Positions 25,508 through 33,626 of a stretch of DNA of 64,000 nucleotides are shown in pieces. The DNA is from Rhizobium sp. CSW-27 (lineage in GTDB: Bacteria; Pseudomonadota; Alphaproteobacteria; Rhizobiales; Rhizobiaceae): NCBI RefSeq assembly GCF_018760785.1, contig NZ_JAHHZO010000001.1, positions 496,001-560,000 of the forward strand, written 5' to 3'. Within the stretch, counting starts at the first letter, position 1. Each line of letters starts with the position of its first letter. Position numbers and translations under genes: made by a program. The notes below the pieces were generated by a model. That model had not been told where the DNA came from. It saw nothing but the letters and a program-made list of their open reading frames with translations, and searched no databases.

Positions 25508-26274
25508 GCGGGGCCGGCAAGGACGCCATGCAGCGTGAGGGCGCGGCGCTGACCCTGCGGGATCTGACGGTCGCCTATGACCGGCATCCGGCCGTGCATC
25601 ATGTTTCCGGCACGCTGAAGGCCGGGAGCCTGACAGCGATTGCCGGGCCGAACGGGGCGGGAAAATCCACGCTGCTGAAGGCCATCGTCGGCGAACTTCA
25701 CCCGGCGGAAGGCTGCATCGAACACGGACTTTCCGCCCGCGAGATCGGCTATCTGCCGCAGGCGGCCGAAATCAACCGGCGGTTCCCGATCAATGTGCTG
25801 GATACGGTGCTTCTGGGCGACTGGCACCAGAGCGGCGCTTTCGGGCGCGTGGCAAGGGCGGCCCGCGACAGGGCTCATGAGGCCCTCTCGACCGTCGGCC
25901 TCGAAGGCTTCGAACGGCGTCCGATCGGCTCGCTGTCGGCCGGCCAGTTCCAGCGCGTGCTGTTTGCCCGCCTGCTGATGCAGCAGGCCCGGCTGATCCT
26001 GCTCGACGAGCCGTTTACCGCGATCGATGCCCGCACCACGCAGGATCTGCTGGCGCTGGTCACCCGCTGGCATGGCGAGGGCCGCACGGTGGTGGCCGTG
26101 CTGCATGATTTCGACCAGGTGCGCACGCATTTTCCGCAAACCCTTTTGATTGCCCGCGAACTGATCGGCTGGGGGCCGACCGAGGAGGTGATGGCGCCGG
26201 CCAACCTGCTCAAGGCGCGCGCCATGGCCGAGCGCTGGGATGAGAACGCCGCCGTCTGCGAGCCAGCTGCATGA
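25504..26274 (+). CDS. Zinc ABC transporter ATP-binding protein (ZnuC/AztA-like)
   Basis: A 256-residue ATPase of the cluster-9 metal importers. Walker A is [12 protein letters not shown], the signature is LSAGQFQRVLFAR (slightly changed from LSGGQ), Walker B is LILLDEPFTAID, and the switch His is in VAVLHDFDQV. It energises uptake of metal through the permease encoded next. The ATG overlaps the upstream membrane-peptide stop, and its own stop overlaps the permease ATG (26271-26274). The operon lies under a Zur box, so zinc is the likely substrate. Confidence 0.9.
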   Translation: MSGAGKDAMQREGAALTLRDLTVAYDRHPAVHHVSGTLKAGSLTAIAGPNGAGKSTLLKAIVGELHPAEGCIEHGLSAREIGYLPQAAEINRRFPINVLDTVLLGDWHQSGAFGRVARAARDRAHEALSTVGLEGFERRPIGSLSAGQFQRVLFARLLMQQARLILLDEPFTAIDARTTQDLLALVTRWHGEGRTVVAVLHDFDQVRTHFPQTLLIARELIGWGPTEEVMAPANLLKARAMAERWDENAAVCEPAA

Positions 26275-27143
26275 GCCTCTACGATCTCTTCCTCGCCCCG
26301 CTTGCCGATTACGGCTTCATGCGCCGGGCGCTTGTCGCCTGCCTCTGCCTGTCGCTCGGCTGCGGGCCGATCGGCGTCTTTTTGATGATGCGGCGAATGA
26401 GCCTGATGGGCGATGCGCTCAGCCATGCGGTGCTGCCGGGGGCGGCGATCGGTTATCTGGTGGCCGGGTCGCTCTCCTTGACCGCCATGGGGATCGGCGG
26501 ACTGATTGCCGGGCTTTCGGTGGCGCTGCTCGCCGGTGCCGTTTCGCGCGCGACGAGCCTGGCCGAAGATGCCAGTTTCGCCAGCTTCTACCTCACTTCG
26601 CTCGCGCTCGGCGTGCTGATCGTATCGTTGCGCGGCTCGAATATCGACCTGCTGCATGTGCTGTTCGGCACGATCCTCGCCATTGATTCCGAAGCGCTGA
26701 CGCAGATCGGCGTGATCACCTCCGTGACGCTGGTGGCGCTTGCGATCATCTACCGGCCGCTGGTGGCGGAATGCTTCGATCCCGGCTTCCTGCGTGCCGT
26801 CGGCGGGCACGGGCCGCTTTATCACGTCGCCTTCCTGGTGCTGGTGGTGCTGAACCTCGTTGCCAGCTTCCAGGCGCTCGGCACGCTGATGGCAGTCGGC
26901 CTGATGATGCTGCCGGCGGCAATCGCGCAGCTGTGGTCGCGCAACCTGCCGGTGATGCTGGTGGTTGCCTCCGGCACGGCGCTGGTTTCCGGCTATCTCG
27001 GGCTGATCGCCTCATACCATCTGGAGCTTGCCTCCGGCCCGACGATCATCGTCACCGCCGCGCTGTTCTACGGCCTGTCGATCCTCATCGCGCCGTCCGG
27101 CCTTGCCCGGCGCTATTTTCCCCGCCCGCATCTGACGGGCTAA
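26271..27143 (+). CDS. Zinc ABC transporter permease (ZnuB/AztB-like)
   Basis: A 290-residue integral membrane protein with about eight hydrophobic helices. Family features are the FLMMRRMSLMGDALSHAVLPGAAIGYL region near the N-terminus, with the coupling-helix pattern of ABC-3 permeases, and the VASFQALGTLMAVGLMMLPAA block. It should form the homodimeric inner-membrane channel. It is translationally coupled to the ATPase gene, and the binding-protein gene follows after 19 bases. Confidence 0.92.
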   Translation: MSLYDLFLAPLADYGFMRRALVACLCLSLGCGPIGVFLMMRRMSLMGDALSHAVLPGAAIGYLVAGSLSLTAMGIGGLIAGLSVALLAGAVSRATSLAEDASFASFYLTSLALGVLIVSLRGSNIDLLHVLFGTILAIDSEALTQIGVITSVTLVALAIIYRPLVAECFDPGFLRAVGGHGPLYHVAFLVLVVLNLVASFQALGTLMAVGLMMLPAAIAQLWSRNLPVMLVVASGTALVSGYLGLIASYHLELASGPTIIVTAALFYGLSILIAPSGLARRYFPRPHLTG

Positions 27144-27162
27144 CCTGAAGGAGAACCCTCCG

Positions 27163-28062
27163 ATGTCACTCCGCCATCTGCTTCTTTCTGCAGCGGCCAT
27201 TCCCGCCATGCTTGCCTTCAGCGCCCCGGTTTCCGCCGCTGAACTCAAAGCCGTCGCCTCCTTCACAGTGCTCGCCGACGTCGTTCACCAGGTCGGCGGC
27301 GACAAGGTGCGGGTGGCAAGCCTCGTCGGCCCCGATGGCGACCCCCACGAATTCGAGCCCTCACCGAGCGACGCCAAGAAGCTGAAGGAGGCCGATGTCG
27401 TCTTTGTCAGCGGCGAGGGCCTCGAAGGCTGGATGGACCGGCTGATTTCGGCCTCCGGCTTCAAGGGCAAGCCGGTGACCGCCTCGGAGGGCATCAAGAC
27501 CCGCACCATGGAAGAGGACGGCAAGACGGTGACCGATCCGCATGTGTGGAACAGCCCGGTCAATGTGAAGGTCTGGGTCGCCAATATCGAAAAGGCGCTC
27601 TCCGCCGCCGATCCGGCTTATGCCGCCACCTTCAAGGCGAATGCCGAAGCCTATACGAAAAAGCTCGACGCCATGGACGCCTATGCGCGCGAAAAGATCG
27701 GCAAGGTGCCGGAAGACCGCCGCAAGGTGCTGACGAGCCACGACGCCTTCGGTTATTTCGGCCGTGAATACAAGGTGACCTTCCTCGCGCCGCTCGGTGT
27801 CTCCACCGAAAGCGAAGCCTCCGCCACCGATGTCGCCAAGCTGATCGACCAGATCAAGGCCGAACACGTAAAGACCTATTTCTTCGAAAACTCCAACGAT
27901 CCGCGCCTCGTCAAACAGGTGGCCAAGGCGACCGGCGCGGAACCGGGCGGCGAGCTCTATGTGGAAGCGCTGTCCAAGGCCAAAGGCCCGGCACCCACCT
28001 ATGAGAAAATGTTCCGCTACAATGTGGACCAGCTCGCCGCTGCGATGAGCAAAGGCAGCTGA
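27163..28062 (+). CDS. Zinc-binding periplasmic protein of the ABC transporter (AztC/ZnuA-like)
   Basis: A 299-residue cluster A-I binding protein. The signal peptide ends near VSAAELKAVASF. Metal ligands can be placed at the His in PDGDPHEFEPSPSDA, the His in TDPHVWNSPVNVK, the His in LTSHDAFGYFGREY and an Asp in ENSNDPRLVKQV. The third ligand is His, where manganese binders carry Glu, which favours zinc. There is no His-rich loop as in ZnuA; this resembles AztC. It is the last gene of the Zur-controlled operon. Confidence 0.9.
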   Translation: MSLRHLLLSAAAIPAMLAFSAPVSAAELKAVASFTVLADVVHQVGGDKVRVASLVGPDGDPHEFEPSPSDAKKLKEADVVFVSGEGLEGWMDRLISASGFKGKPVTASEGIKTRTMEEDGKTVTDPHVWNSPVNVKVWVANIEKALSAADPAYAATFKANAEAYTKKLDAMDAYAREKIGKVPEDRRKVLTSHDAFGYFGREYKVTFLAPLGVSTESEASATDVAKLIDQIKAEHVKTYFFENSNDPRLVKQVAKATGAEPGGELYVEALSKAKGPAPTYEKMFRYNVDQLAAAMSKGS

Positions 28063-28071
28063 GTTTTATTG

Positions 28072-28105
28072 GGGGCTGCCGATGCGGCGGCCCCTTACTT
28101 CGTTT
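28072..28105 (+). terminator. Hairpin terminator after the zinc operon
   Basis: An imperfect GC stem GGGGC-TGCCG / CGGC-GGCCCC (28072-28094) is followed within a few bases by ttacttcgttttt. Confidence 0.55.
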
Positions 28106-28262
28106 TTGAGGGCTCCCCCTCTGGCTGCCGCCATCTCCCCCACAAGGGGGGGAGACCGCGAGTGGCATCGAGTTGCCCAAATCGATCCGCTATCGGTGAT
28201 GGAGCGCCAGGCGGAGCGGCCGGGTTAGCCCCTCCCCCTTGTGGGGAGGGGTTGGGGAGGGG
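28105..28262. repeat. RIME-like palindromic intergenic repeat
   Basis: Two strong palindromes, TCTCCCC-ACAA-GGGGGGAGA (28134-28154) and CCCCTCCCC-CTTGT-GGGGAGGGG (28229-28251), flank about 75 bases of unique sequence. The layout and CT/GA-rich arms resemble the rhizobial intergenic mosaic elements. It carries no gene. Confidence 0.6.
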
Positions 28263-28276
28263 TTTTCAGCCGTCTC

Positions 28277-28585
28277 TCACACCTCCAGATCGAACACCAA
28301 AAGCCCCGCCAAGCCGCCGTCGCAGGCGGTGACGATGCGGTCGCCGACGGCCATGTGGTCGGGATGGGCGAGATAGGCGTCACGCGCCGCCGCATCCTCG
28401 AAGGTCACGGCGAAACCGTCACGGAAGCCGCCACTCAGGCCTTCCGGCGAGACGTTCGGCCCCGTCTTGATGCTGACGATGCCGGGGATGATCGCCTGGA
28501 GTTTTGTGAGATCCTCGAAGATCGATTGTTTATCGGCTGCCGGCAGCGACGCCTTCAGCCTCAGAAACACGCAGTGCAGGATCAT
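28277..28585 (-). CDS. Dabb-family (stress-responsive alpha-beta barrel) protein
   Basis: A 102-residue dimeric alpha-beta barrel protein: ILHCVFLRLKASLPAADKQSIF, then the central block IPGIVSIKTGPNVSPEGLSGGFRDGFAVTFE and the conserved DAYLAHPDHMAVGDRI helix. The family includes stress proteins and a few cyclases; no activity is assigned. It lies downstream of rnhA on the same strand, with 52 bases between. Confidence 0.88.
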   Translation of the reverse strand: MILHCVFLRLKASLPAADKQSIFEDLTKLQAIIPGIVSIKTGPNVSPEGLSGGFRDGFAVTFEDAAARDAYLAHPDHMAVGDRIVTACDGGLAGLLVFDLEV

Positions 28586-28637
28586 GGTTTTCCTCCCTCG
28601 CCTGCCGCAAGCCTTCACGAGGCCACGGTCAATTCTG

Positions 28638-29078
28638 TCAGCGCGTCTTGAACGGCGCCATGCCGAGCCGCGCCAGTTCGTCGGCCCGTTCGTTTTCCGG
28701 GTGGCCGGCATGGCCCTTGACCCAGTGCCACTTGACCTTATGGCGCTGGTTGGCTTCATCGAGCTGCTGCCACAGCTCGCCATTCTTCACCGGTTTTTTG
28801 TCGGCGGTCTTCCAGCCGTTCTTCTTCCAGCCGAAAATCCACTTGGAAATGCCGTCCATCACATATTTGCTGTCGGTGTGCAGATCGACCTCGCACGGGC
28901 TTTTCAGCGCATTCAGCGCTGTAATCGCCGCCAGCAGTTCCATGCGGTTGTTGGTGGTGTCCGCCTCGCCGCCATAAAGCTCCTTCTGCACTTCGCCATA
29001 ACGCAGGATGGCGCCCCAGCCGCCCGGCCCCGGATTGCCGGAACAGGCGCCATCGGTAAAGATCTCCACCTGTTTCAT
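28638..29078 (-). CDS. rnhA: Ribonuclease HI
   Basis: Degrades RNA in RNA-DNA hybrids. A protein of 146 residues with all four acidic catalytic residues visible: Asp9 in [16 protein letters not shown], Glu47 in [10 protein letters not shown], Asp69 in LHTDSKYV and Asp133 in RADELAR, plus the catalytic His in [10 protein letters not shown]. Its ATG overlaps the thrB stop as ATGA (29075-29078), the usual rhizobial thrB-rnhA pair. Confidence 0.97.
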   Translation of the reverse strand: MKQVEIFTDGACSGNPGPGGWGAILRYGEVQKELYGGEADTTNNRMELLAAITALNALKSPCEVDLHTDSKYVMDGISKWIFGWKKNGWKTADKKPVKNGELWQQLDEANQRHKVKWHWVKGHAGHPENERADELARLGMAPFKTR

Positions 29079-30046
29079 GCCGAAACCTCCAGCCCGTATT
29101 CGGTGGGCGAGACGATGGCGCGGTGGAAGCGCAATTTGCGCAGGTATTCGAGCGGGTCCTTCTTCACCACCAGCGCGCCTTCCGGCGTCATCTGCCAGTC
29201 GTAGAGACGGGTAAGGAAAAACCGCAACGCCGAACCGCGCGCAAGAATCGGCAGCGCCGCCCGTTCCTCCGCCGAGAGCGGCCGCACCGCCTGATAACCG
29301 GCGAGCATCGCCGCACCCTTGGCAAAATTGTAGGAACCATCCGGCTGGAAACACCAGGCATTCAGGCAGATCGCCACGTCATAAGCGAGCAGATCGTTGC
29401 AGGCGAAATAGAAGTCGATGAGGCCCGACAGTTTGTCGCCGAGGAAAAACACATTGTCCTGGAAGAGATCGGCATGGATGACACCGGCCGGCAGATCTTT
29501 CGGCCAATGGCCCGAGAGATGATCCAGCTCGTCGCCGATCTCCGCCTCCAGCCCTTCCTGCACCTCGTCGGCGCGGGCGGCGGCCTTCTGCCACAGATCG
29601 ATCCAGCCATCGAGCGACAGCGCATTGGGACGGCGGATGGCAAAATCGGCCGCCGCCAGGTGCATTTCAGCGAGCGCCCGGCCCACATGCTCGCAATGAA
29701 CCGCCTCCGGTTTTCTGAGCCACATGCCTTCGAGGAAGGAGATGAGCGCCGCCGGCCGGCCGGACAGTTCTCCCGTCAGCTTTCCGTCATGGCGCGGCAA
29801 AGGCAGCGGGCAGGACAGGCCCTTTTCCGCCAGATGCTGCATCAGGCCGAGGAAAAACGGCAGATCGCCGGCATCCACGCGCTTTTCGTAAAGCGTCAGG
29901 ATCAGCGGGTCCTTTGTCGTGTGCAGCAGGAAGTTGGAGTTTTCCACCCCTTCGGCAATGCCCTTGTAGGAGGTGAGTTCTCCCACATCATACTGGGCGA
30001 GGAAGGCCCTCAGATCGGTTTCGCTGATATCGGTATAGACGGCCAC
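29075..30046 (-). CDS. thrB: Homoserine kinase (ThrB, APH-type)
   Basis: Phosphorylates homoserine to O-phosphohomoserine, which threonine synthase (thrC at 12.7 kb) then uses. A 323-residue enzyme of the aminoglycoside-phosphotransferase-like class found in alphaproteobacteria: [15 protein letters not shown], the LTLYEKRV lysine strand, the catalytic loop [13 protein letters not shown] and the metal motif [10 protein letters not shown]. The start is the GTG at 30046 (VAVYTDISE), matching the conserved N-terminus. In relatives ispH usually lies directly upstream; here a parDE module lies between. Confidence 0.95.
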   Translation of the reverse strand: MAVYTDISETDLRAFLAQYDVGELTSYKGIAEGVENSNFLLHTTKDPLILTLYEKRVDAGDLPFFLGLMQHLAEKGLSCPLPLPRHDGKLTGELSGRPAALISFLEGMWLRKPEAVHCEHVGRALAEMHLAAADFAIRRPNALSLDGWIDLWQKAAARADEVQEGLEAEIGDELDHLSGHWPKDLPAGVIHADLFQDNVFFLGDKLSGLIDFYFACNDLLAYDVAICLNAWCFQPDGSYNFAKGAAMLAGYQAVRPLSAEERAALPILARGSALRFFLTRLYDWQMTPEGALVVKKDPLEYLRKLRFHRAIVSPTEYGLEVSA

Positions 30047-30178
30047 TGGTTCTGCCCCTGCAACTTGATGGCTGATCTCCCAGCCAGTCTCGCACAAGGC
30101 ATACACAGGGGGATGGCAGACTGGCTAGTCCCATGGACGGGATGGGCACAGGAATTGGGGGCGGGGCGGAACTGACGC

Positions 30179-30505
30179 TTACGCACGATCATCTGTTGGC
30201 GGGATTTCGCGGAAATAACTGTCGATGTCGCGACGCCCGTGCAGGATATTGATCACCTCAAATGAGTCGTCCCTGTAGCGAAAGAAGATCACGTAACCCT
30301 GAAAGACCTGACTGCGAATATCTGTGCCGAGTTCCGGGCGCGGCCGCCCGATAATGCCAGGCAAAACGGACAGATCACGACATTTTCGGCGTATGCGATC
30401 AACGAACGCGCGTGCTGCAATAGCGGAGCCGCTCTGCTCCGCAATGTAACGCAACGTGATGATCAGGTCGCGTTTTGCGCTACTGAGAAAGACAAGGCGT
30501 GGCAC
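30179..30505 (-). CDS. parE: ParE-type toxin of the RelE/ParE superfamily
   Basis: A 108-residue toxin-like protein: VFLSSAKRDLIITLRYIAEQSG, AFVDRIRRKCRDLSVLPGIIGRPRPELG, DIRSQVFQGYVIFFRY, and the terminal VINILHGRRDI, all typical of ParE gyrase-poisoning or related toxins. The start is a GTG at 30505, one base from the antitoxin stop, so it is coupled to it. I see no frameshift or missing core strand, so the toxin looks intact. Confidence 0.86.
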   Translation of the reverse strand: MPRLVFLSSAKRDLIITLRYIAEQSGSAIAARAFVDRIRRKCRDLSVLPGIIGRPRPELGTDIRSQVFQGYVIFFRYRDDSFEVINILHGRRDIDSYFREIPPTDDRA

Positions 30506-30506
30506 A

Positions 30507-30752
30507 TCAGTAGCCGTTTTTGATGAGAGCTTCCACCTCAGTGTCCAAAGCTGAACCGACATCCTCGTCGCTGTTGGCACCGCCTTCTGCAATCGACGCA
30601 GCCAGGGTGTCGCGTAATGCCTTCAGACGGGCTTCACGTTCCTCCACAAGCCGAAGGCCTTCCCGCACAACCTCGCTGGCAGAACCGTAACGACCCGATT
30701 CAACCGTGGCCTCGACAAACTTTTCCCAGCGTTCGCCAATGGAAATGTTCAC
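30507..30752 (-). CDS. parD: ParD-type antitoxin (CopG/Arc-like)
   Basis: An 81-residue antitoxin: VNISIGERWEKFVEATVESGRYGSASEVVREGLRLVEERE is the ribbon-helix-helix DNA-binding and dimer part, and the acidic tail ANSDEDVGSALDTEVEALIKNGY should bind ParE. The GTG at 30752 has a strong AAGGAGG site on the minus strand. A 9-bp inverted repeat upstream at 30763-30798 is its likely operator. Confidence 0.86.
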   Translation of the reverse strand: MNISIGERWEKFVEATVESGRYGSASEVVREGLRLVEEREARLKALRDTLAASIAEGGANSDEDVGSALDTEVEALIKNGY

Positions 30753-30762
30753 CCGAACCTCC

Positions 30763-30798
30763 TTCAATAACACGGACTGCGCATAATATGTTATTGAA
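30763..30798. promoter_or_regulatory. parDE operator/promoter palindrome
   Basis: TTCAATAAC-N18-GTTATTGAA, a perfect 9-bp inverted repeat starting 11 bases upstream of the antitoxin start codon. The spacer contains ATAATAT, which could supply promoter bases. Confidence 0.65.
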
Positions 30799-30892
30799 CT
30801 CGGATGGGGTCAAGTAAGGCCCTTAGCCTGACCGTTCCTGTCTTACGCCCCGGCCCTTCGCCCTTGGCTCGCGGCGCGCTCGCAGTTCAAAG

Positions 30893-30911
30893 CGCTCCAG
30901 TGGAGCGTTTT
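30893..30911. terminator. Possible terminator after ispH
   Basis: Short stem CGCTCCA / TGGAGCG (30893-30899, 30901-30907) flanked by A and T runs. It lies 21 bases beyond the ispH stop and could separate ispH from parDE. The loop is very small, so the call is weak. Confidence 0.4.
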
Positions 30912-30931
30912 GTCGGCTGGCGCCTGCCCCC

Positions 30932-31936
30932 TCACCCGTTCACCCAGGCCATATCCTCGCGGGTGAGTTCGATGTTGCGCAGTTCGCGATTGACGAGGAA
31001 ATGCTCGTTCTCTTCCGCCGTGATTGCCAGTTCCACCTTGGCGTCGAACCGTTCCCGGAAGGCCTCGATGATCTCGTCGACGATGACCTCCGGTGCGGAC
31101 GCGCCGGCGGAAATGCCGAGCGTGCGGATCTCGCCGACCTGCGACCAGTCGATTTCGGATGCCCGCTGGACGAGCAGCGAGCGGGTGGCGCCGGCGCGCA
31201 GGGCCACTTCCACCAGCCGCTTGGAATTGGAGGAGTTCGGTGCGCCGACGACGATGAAGAGATCGCAGCCGGGGGCCGCCTGCTTGACCGCCTCCTGCCG
31301 GTTGGTCGTGGCATAACAGATGCTGTCGGCGGCGGGTGCGGTGAGGTTCGGAAAACGCTCCTGCAGCTTGGCGATGACGCCGGCCGTGTCATCCACCGAA
31401 AGCGTCGTCTGCGTGACATAACCGAGATTGTCCGGATCGGTGGGCTGATAGGTTTCAGCATCCTCGATGGTTTCGATCAGCGAAACCGTGCCTTCCGGCA
31501 ACTGCCCCATCGTGCCGATCACCTCCGGATGGCCGGCATGGCCGATCAGCACCACGTGGCGGCCAAGCCGCTGGTGGCGCATGGCCTGCTTGTGCACCTT
31601 GGAGACCAGCGGGCATGTCGCATCGAGATAGAAGAGATTGCGCGCCTGCGCATCCTCCGGCACGGATTTCGGCACGCCATGGGCGGAAAACACCACCGGC
31701 TGCTGGCGATGTTCGGCCGGGATCTCGTTCAACTCCTCGACAAAGATCGCGCCCTTGGCCTCGAGGCCCTCGACCACATAGCGGTTGTGCACGATCTCGT
31801 GGCGCACATAGACCGGCGCGCCATAGGCCTTCAGCGCCAAGACGACAATCTGGATCGCCCGATCGACACCGGCGCAAAAGCCGCGCGGTCCGCACAGGCG
31901 GATGGTCAGCGGCGGTCGGTTCACATGCATGTTCAT
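30932..31936 (-). CDS. ispH: 4-hydroxy-3-methylbut-2-enyl diphosphate reductase (IspH/LytB)
   Basis: Last enzyme of the MEP isoprenoid pathway, making IPP and DMAPP. A 334-residue protein with the three iron-sulfur cysteines: Cys21 in [12 protein letters not shown], Cys108 in [12 protein letters not shown] and Cys207 in [11 protein letters not shown], plus the [17 protein letters not shown] block. Downstream on the same strand a parDE module separates it from thrB-rnhA. A DUF1304 gene lies four bases upstream. Confidence 0.96.
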   Translation of the reverse strand: MNMHVNRPPLTIRLCGPRGFCAGVDRAIQIVVLALKAYGAPVYVRHEIVHNRYVVEGLEAKGAIFVEELNEIPAEHRQQPVVFSAHGVPKSVPEDAQARNLFYLDATCPLVSKVHKQAMRHQRLGRHVVLIGHAGHPEVIGTMGQLPEGTVSLIETIEDAETYQPTDPDNLGYVTQTTLSVDDTAGVIAKLQERFPNLTAPAADSICYATTNRQEAVKQAAPGCDLFIVVGAPNSSNSKRLVEVALRAGATRSLLVQRASEIDWSQVGEIRTLGISAGASAPEVIVDEIIEAFRERFDAKVELAITAEENEHFLVNRELRNIELTREDMAWVNG

Positions 31937-31940
31937 TCAG

Positions 31941-32306
31941 TCAACCTGCAATCAGGACGGCAAGAAAAGCGAGCCCCGCCGGAAGCGCCTGAATGACGAA
32001 AATCTTCCGCGAGGCCGTTGCACCCCCATATAGGCCAGCGACCAGCACGCAGCCAACAAAAAACAATTTGAGCTGGAAGGCAAAGGCCGGATCGGGATGC
32101 ACAAGCGCCCAGATGAGGCCCGCCGCGAGGAAACCGTTGTAGAGCCCCTGGTTAGCGGCCATCACCTTCGTCGCCTCGGCGCGCTCCGGCGAGAGGCCAA
32201 ACGCCTTGCGACCCTGCGGCTTCGTCCAGAGAAACATTTCGAGCACCAGAATATAGACATGCTCGAGCGCCACCAGCGCCACCAGCAGGTTCGAAACGAC
32301 TGTCAT
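31941..32306 (-). CDS. DUF1304 membrane protein
   Basis: A 121-residue inner-membrane protein with four predicted helices. The family block ALEHVYILVLEMFLWTKPQGRKAFGL is near the N-terminus, followed by MAANQGLYNGFLAAGLIWAL. The function of DUF1304 is unknown. It sits four bases from ispH on the same strand and could be cotranscribed with it. Confidence 0.9.
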   Translation of the reverse strand: MTVVSNLLVALVALEHVYILVLEMFLWTKPQGRKAFGLSPERAEATKVMAANQGLYNGFLAAGLIWALVHPDPAFAFQLKLFFVGCVLVAGLYGGATASRKIFVIQALPAGLAFLAVLIAG

Positions 32307-32374
32307 GAAAACTCCCCCTCTTCAAAAACGCCGGTTGCGCTCCCCGCCGGCAAGGATCACGCAGCCCCTCGCCT

Positions 32375-33094
32375 TTATGGCTTGCGCCGGAACAGCATCA
32401 GGCCCGCCACCGCCACCAGCGCGGCGGCCAGCCCGTACCAGGTGACGGCATATTGCAGATGGTTGTTCGGCAGGTCGAACTGGGTCACCCCGCCCTTCGG
32501 CAGACCGCCCGGATTCCTCACTGTCGCATCGGCATCCACGAAGAAGGGCAGAACCGTGGCGGGGGTGAGGCCGGCGCTTGCCGTCATCACCTGCCAGTCC
32601 TTCCAGTAGAAGATATTTCTTCCCGGTTCGTTGTCCGGCAGCAGCGAGGACGGTTTTGCGCCCAGGCGGTTCCGAACATAGCCGGAAAGCATCACCACAC
32701 CTGCCACCTGCCCCGCAGCGCGCGTGTCCGCCTCCTTCAGGTCGTACGGCACGAAACCGCGATTGACCCAGAGAAACCGGTCATCGGCAAGCGACAACGG
32801 CGTATAGACGTAAAAACCGCTCTGGCCTTCGAAGGTGGCAAAGAAGTGCCGCTCGCGGGCGTGATCGAAGGTGCCGCTGACCCGCACATGCAGATATTCG
32901 CCGTCTTCGCCCTTCGCGATCACCTGCTCTGCGACGGCCAGATCGACGGGATCGGCATTGCGGCGGCTGTCGATCTGCGCCAGGAGCCCCTCCTTCCAGT
33001 AGAGCCGCTGTACCTGCCAGGTGCCGAGCGACAGAAGGATAGCGAGCGCCAGCAGCACAATCGCACCGGTCGCAATGATCTTCGTCCTGCTCAT
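32375..33094 (-). CDS. SURF1-family cytochrome oxidase assembly protein
   Basis: A 239-residue protein that helps insert heme a into aa3 oxidase. It has the expected two-helix topology: TM1 (IIATGAIVLLALAILLSLG) followed by the SURF1 signature GTWQVQRLYWKEGLL, a periplasmic domain with VNRGFVPYDLK, and a C-terminal TM (YAVTWYGLAAALVAVAGLML). The ATG at 33094 is used here; a GTG at 33115 overlaps the DUF983 stop and would add seven residues. It is the last gene of the cta cluster. Confidence 0.9.
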   Translation of the reverse strand: MSRTKIIATGAIVLLALAILLSLGTWQVQRLYWKEGLLAQIDSRRNADPVDLAVAEQVIAKGEDGEYLHVRVSGTFDHARERHFFATFEGQSGFYVYTPLSLADDRFLWVNRGFVPYDLKEADTRAAGQVAGVVMLSGYVRNRLGAKPSSLLPDNEPGRNIFYWKDWQVMTASAGLTPATVLPFFVDADATVRNPGGLPKGGVTQFDLPNNHLQYAVTWYGLAAALVAVAGLMLFRRKP

Positions 33095-33107
33095 CACGGC
33101 TTTCGGC

Positions 33108-33491
33108 TCATTCACGGTCGATCCGGCCCTCGCTGGCATTGTGCTTATATTGCAGCGCGATCAGCAGGCCCTTCAGCATCCGCAGGCTGCCGAGGCAGAC
33201 AATCACGGCGAAGGGCAGCGTGACGATGACATGCAGAAAGACCGGCGGATGGAAGGTGAATTCGAACCAGAGCGCAAAGCCGACGACCAGAAAGCCGACA
33301 AGCAGCATGACAAACACCGCCGGACCATCACCGGCATCGGCAAAGCCGTAATCCAGCCCGCAGGCGGTGCAGCGGGGCCTCACCTTCAGAAGCCCATCGA
33401 ACAGTCTGCCCTGACCGCAGCGGGGGCAATGACCACGCAGGCCGGTGGAAACGGCATGCTGCGGCGGATAATGTGCCTGGTCCTGTGGCAT
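33108..33491 (-). CDS. DUF983 family membrane protein
   Basis: A 127-residue protein with an N-terminal zinc-ribbon-like pair (GHCPRCGQGRLFDGLLK and RPRCTACGLDYGFADAGDGPAVF) and two transmembrane helices. DUF983 is nearly always found between ctaE and surf1 in alphaproteobacteria, so a role in oxidase assembly is inferred. It is separated from ctaE by a terminator-like hairpin. Confidence 0.9.
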   Translation of the reverse strand: MPQDQAHYPPQHAVSTGLRGHCPRCGQGRLFDGLLKVRPRCTACGLDYGFADAGDGPAVFVMLLVGFLVVGFALWFEFTFHPPVFLHVIVTLPFAVIVCLGSLRMLKGLLIALQYKHNASEGRIDRE

Positions 33492-33546
33492 CGTGTCGAT
33501 CCTTTCTGCGCGCCCGGCATGGCAGCTGGCTGAAGGCGCCTAACTG

Positions 33547-33569
33547 AAAAGGGGCGGTATTACCGCCCC
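33547..33569 (-). terminator. Terminator between ctaE and DUF983
   Basis: Stem GGGGCGGTA / TACCGCCCC (33551-33569) is followed on the minus strand by TTTTCAG. It lies 58 bases after the ctaE stop, inside the gene cluster. Confidence 0.7.
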
Positions 33570-33626
33570 TCGCATTGTCAACGGTCAAAGCCGGCCGCTC
33601 AATCCCGACCGCTCACTCCCGGCCCC

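Noticed and set aside
28105..28262. CRISPR repeats
   Set aside because: Only two different palindromes with unequal arms; no regularly spaced identical repeats and no cas genes.
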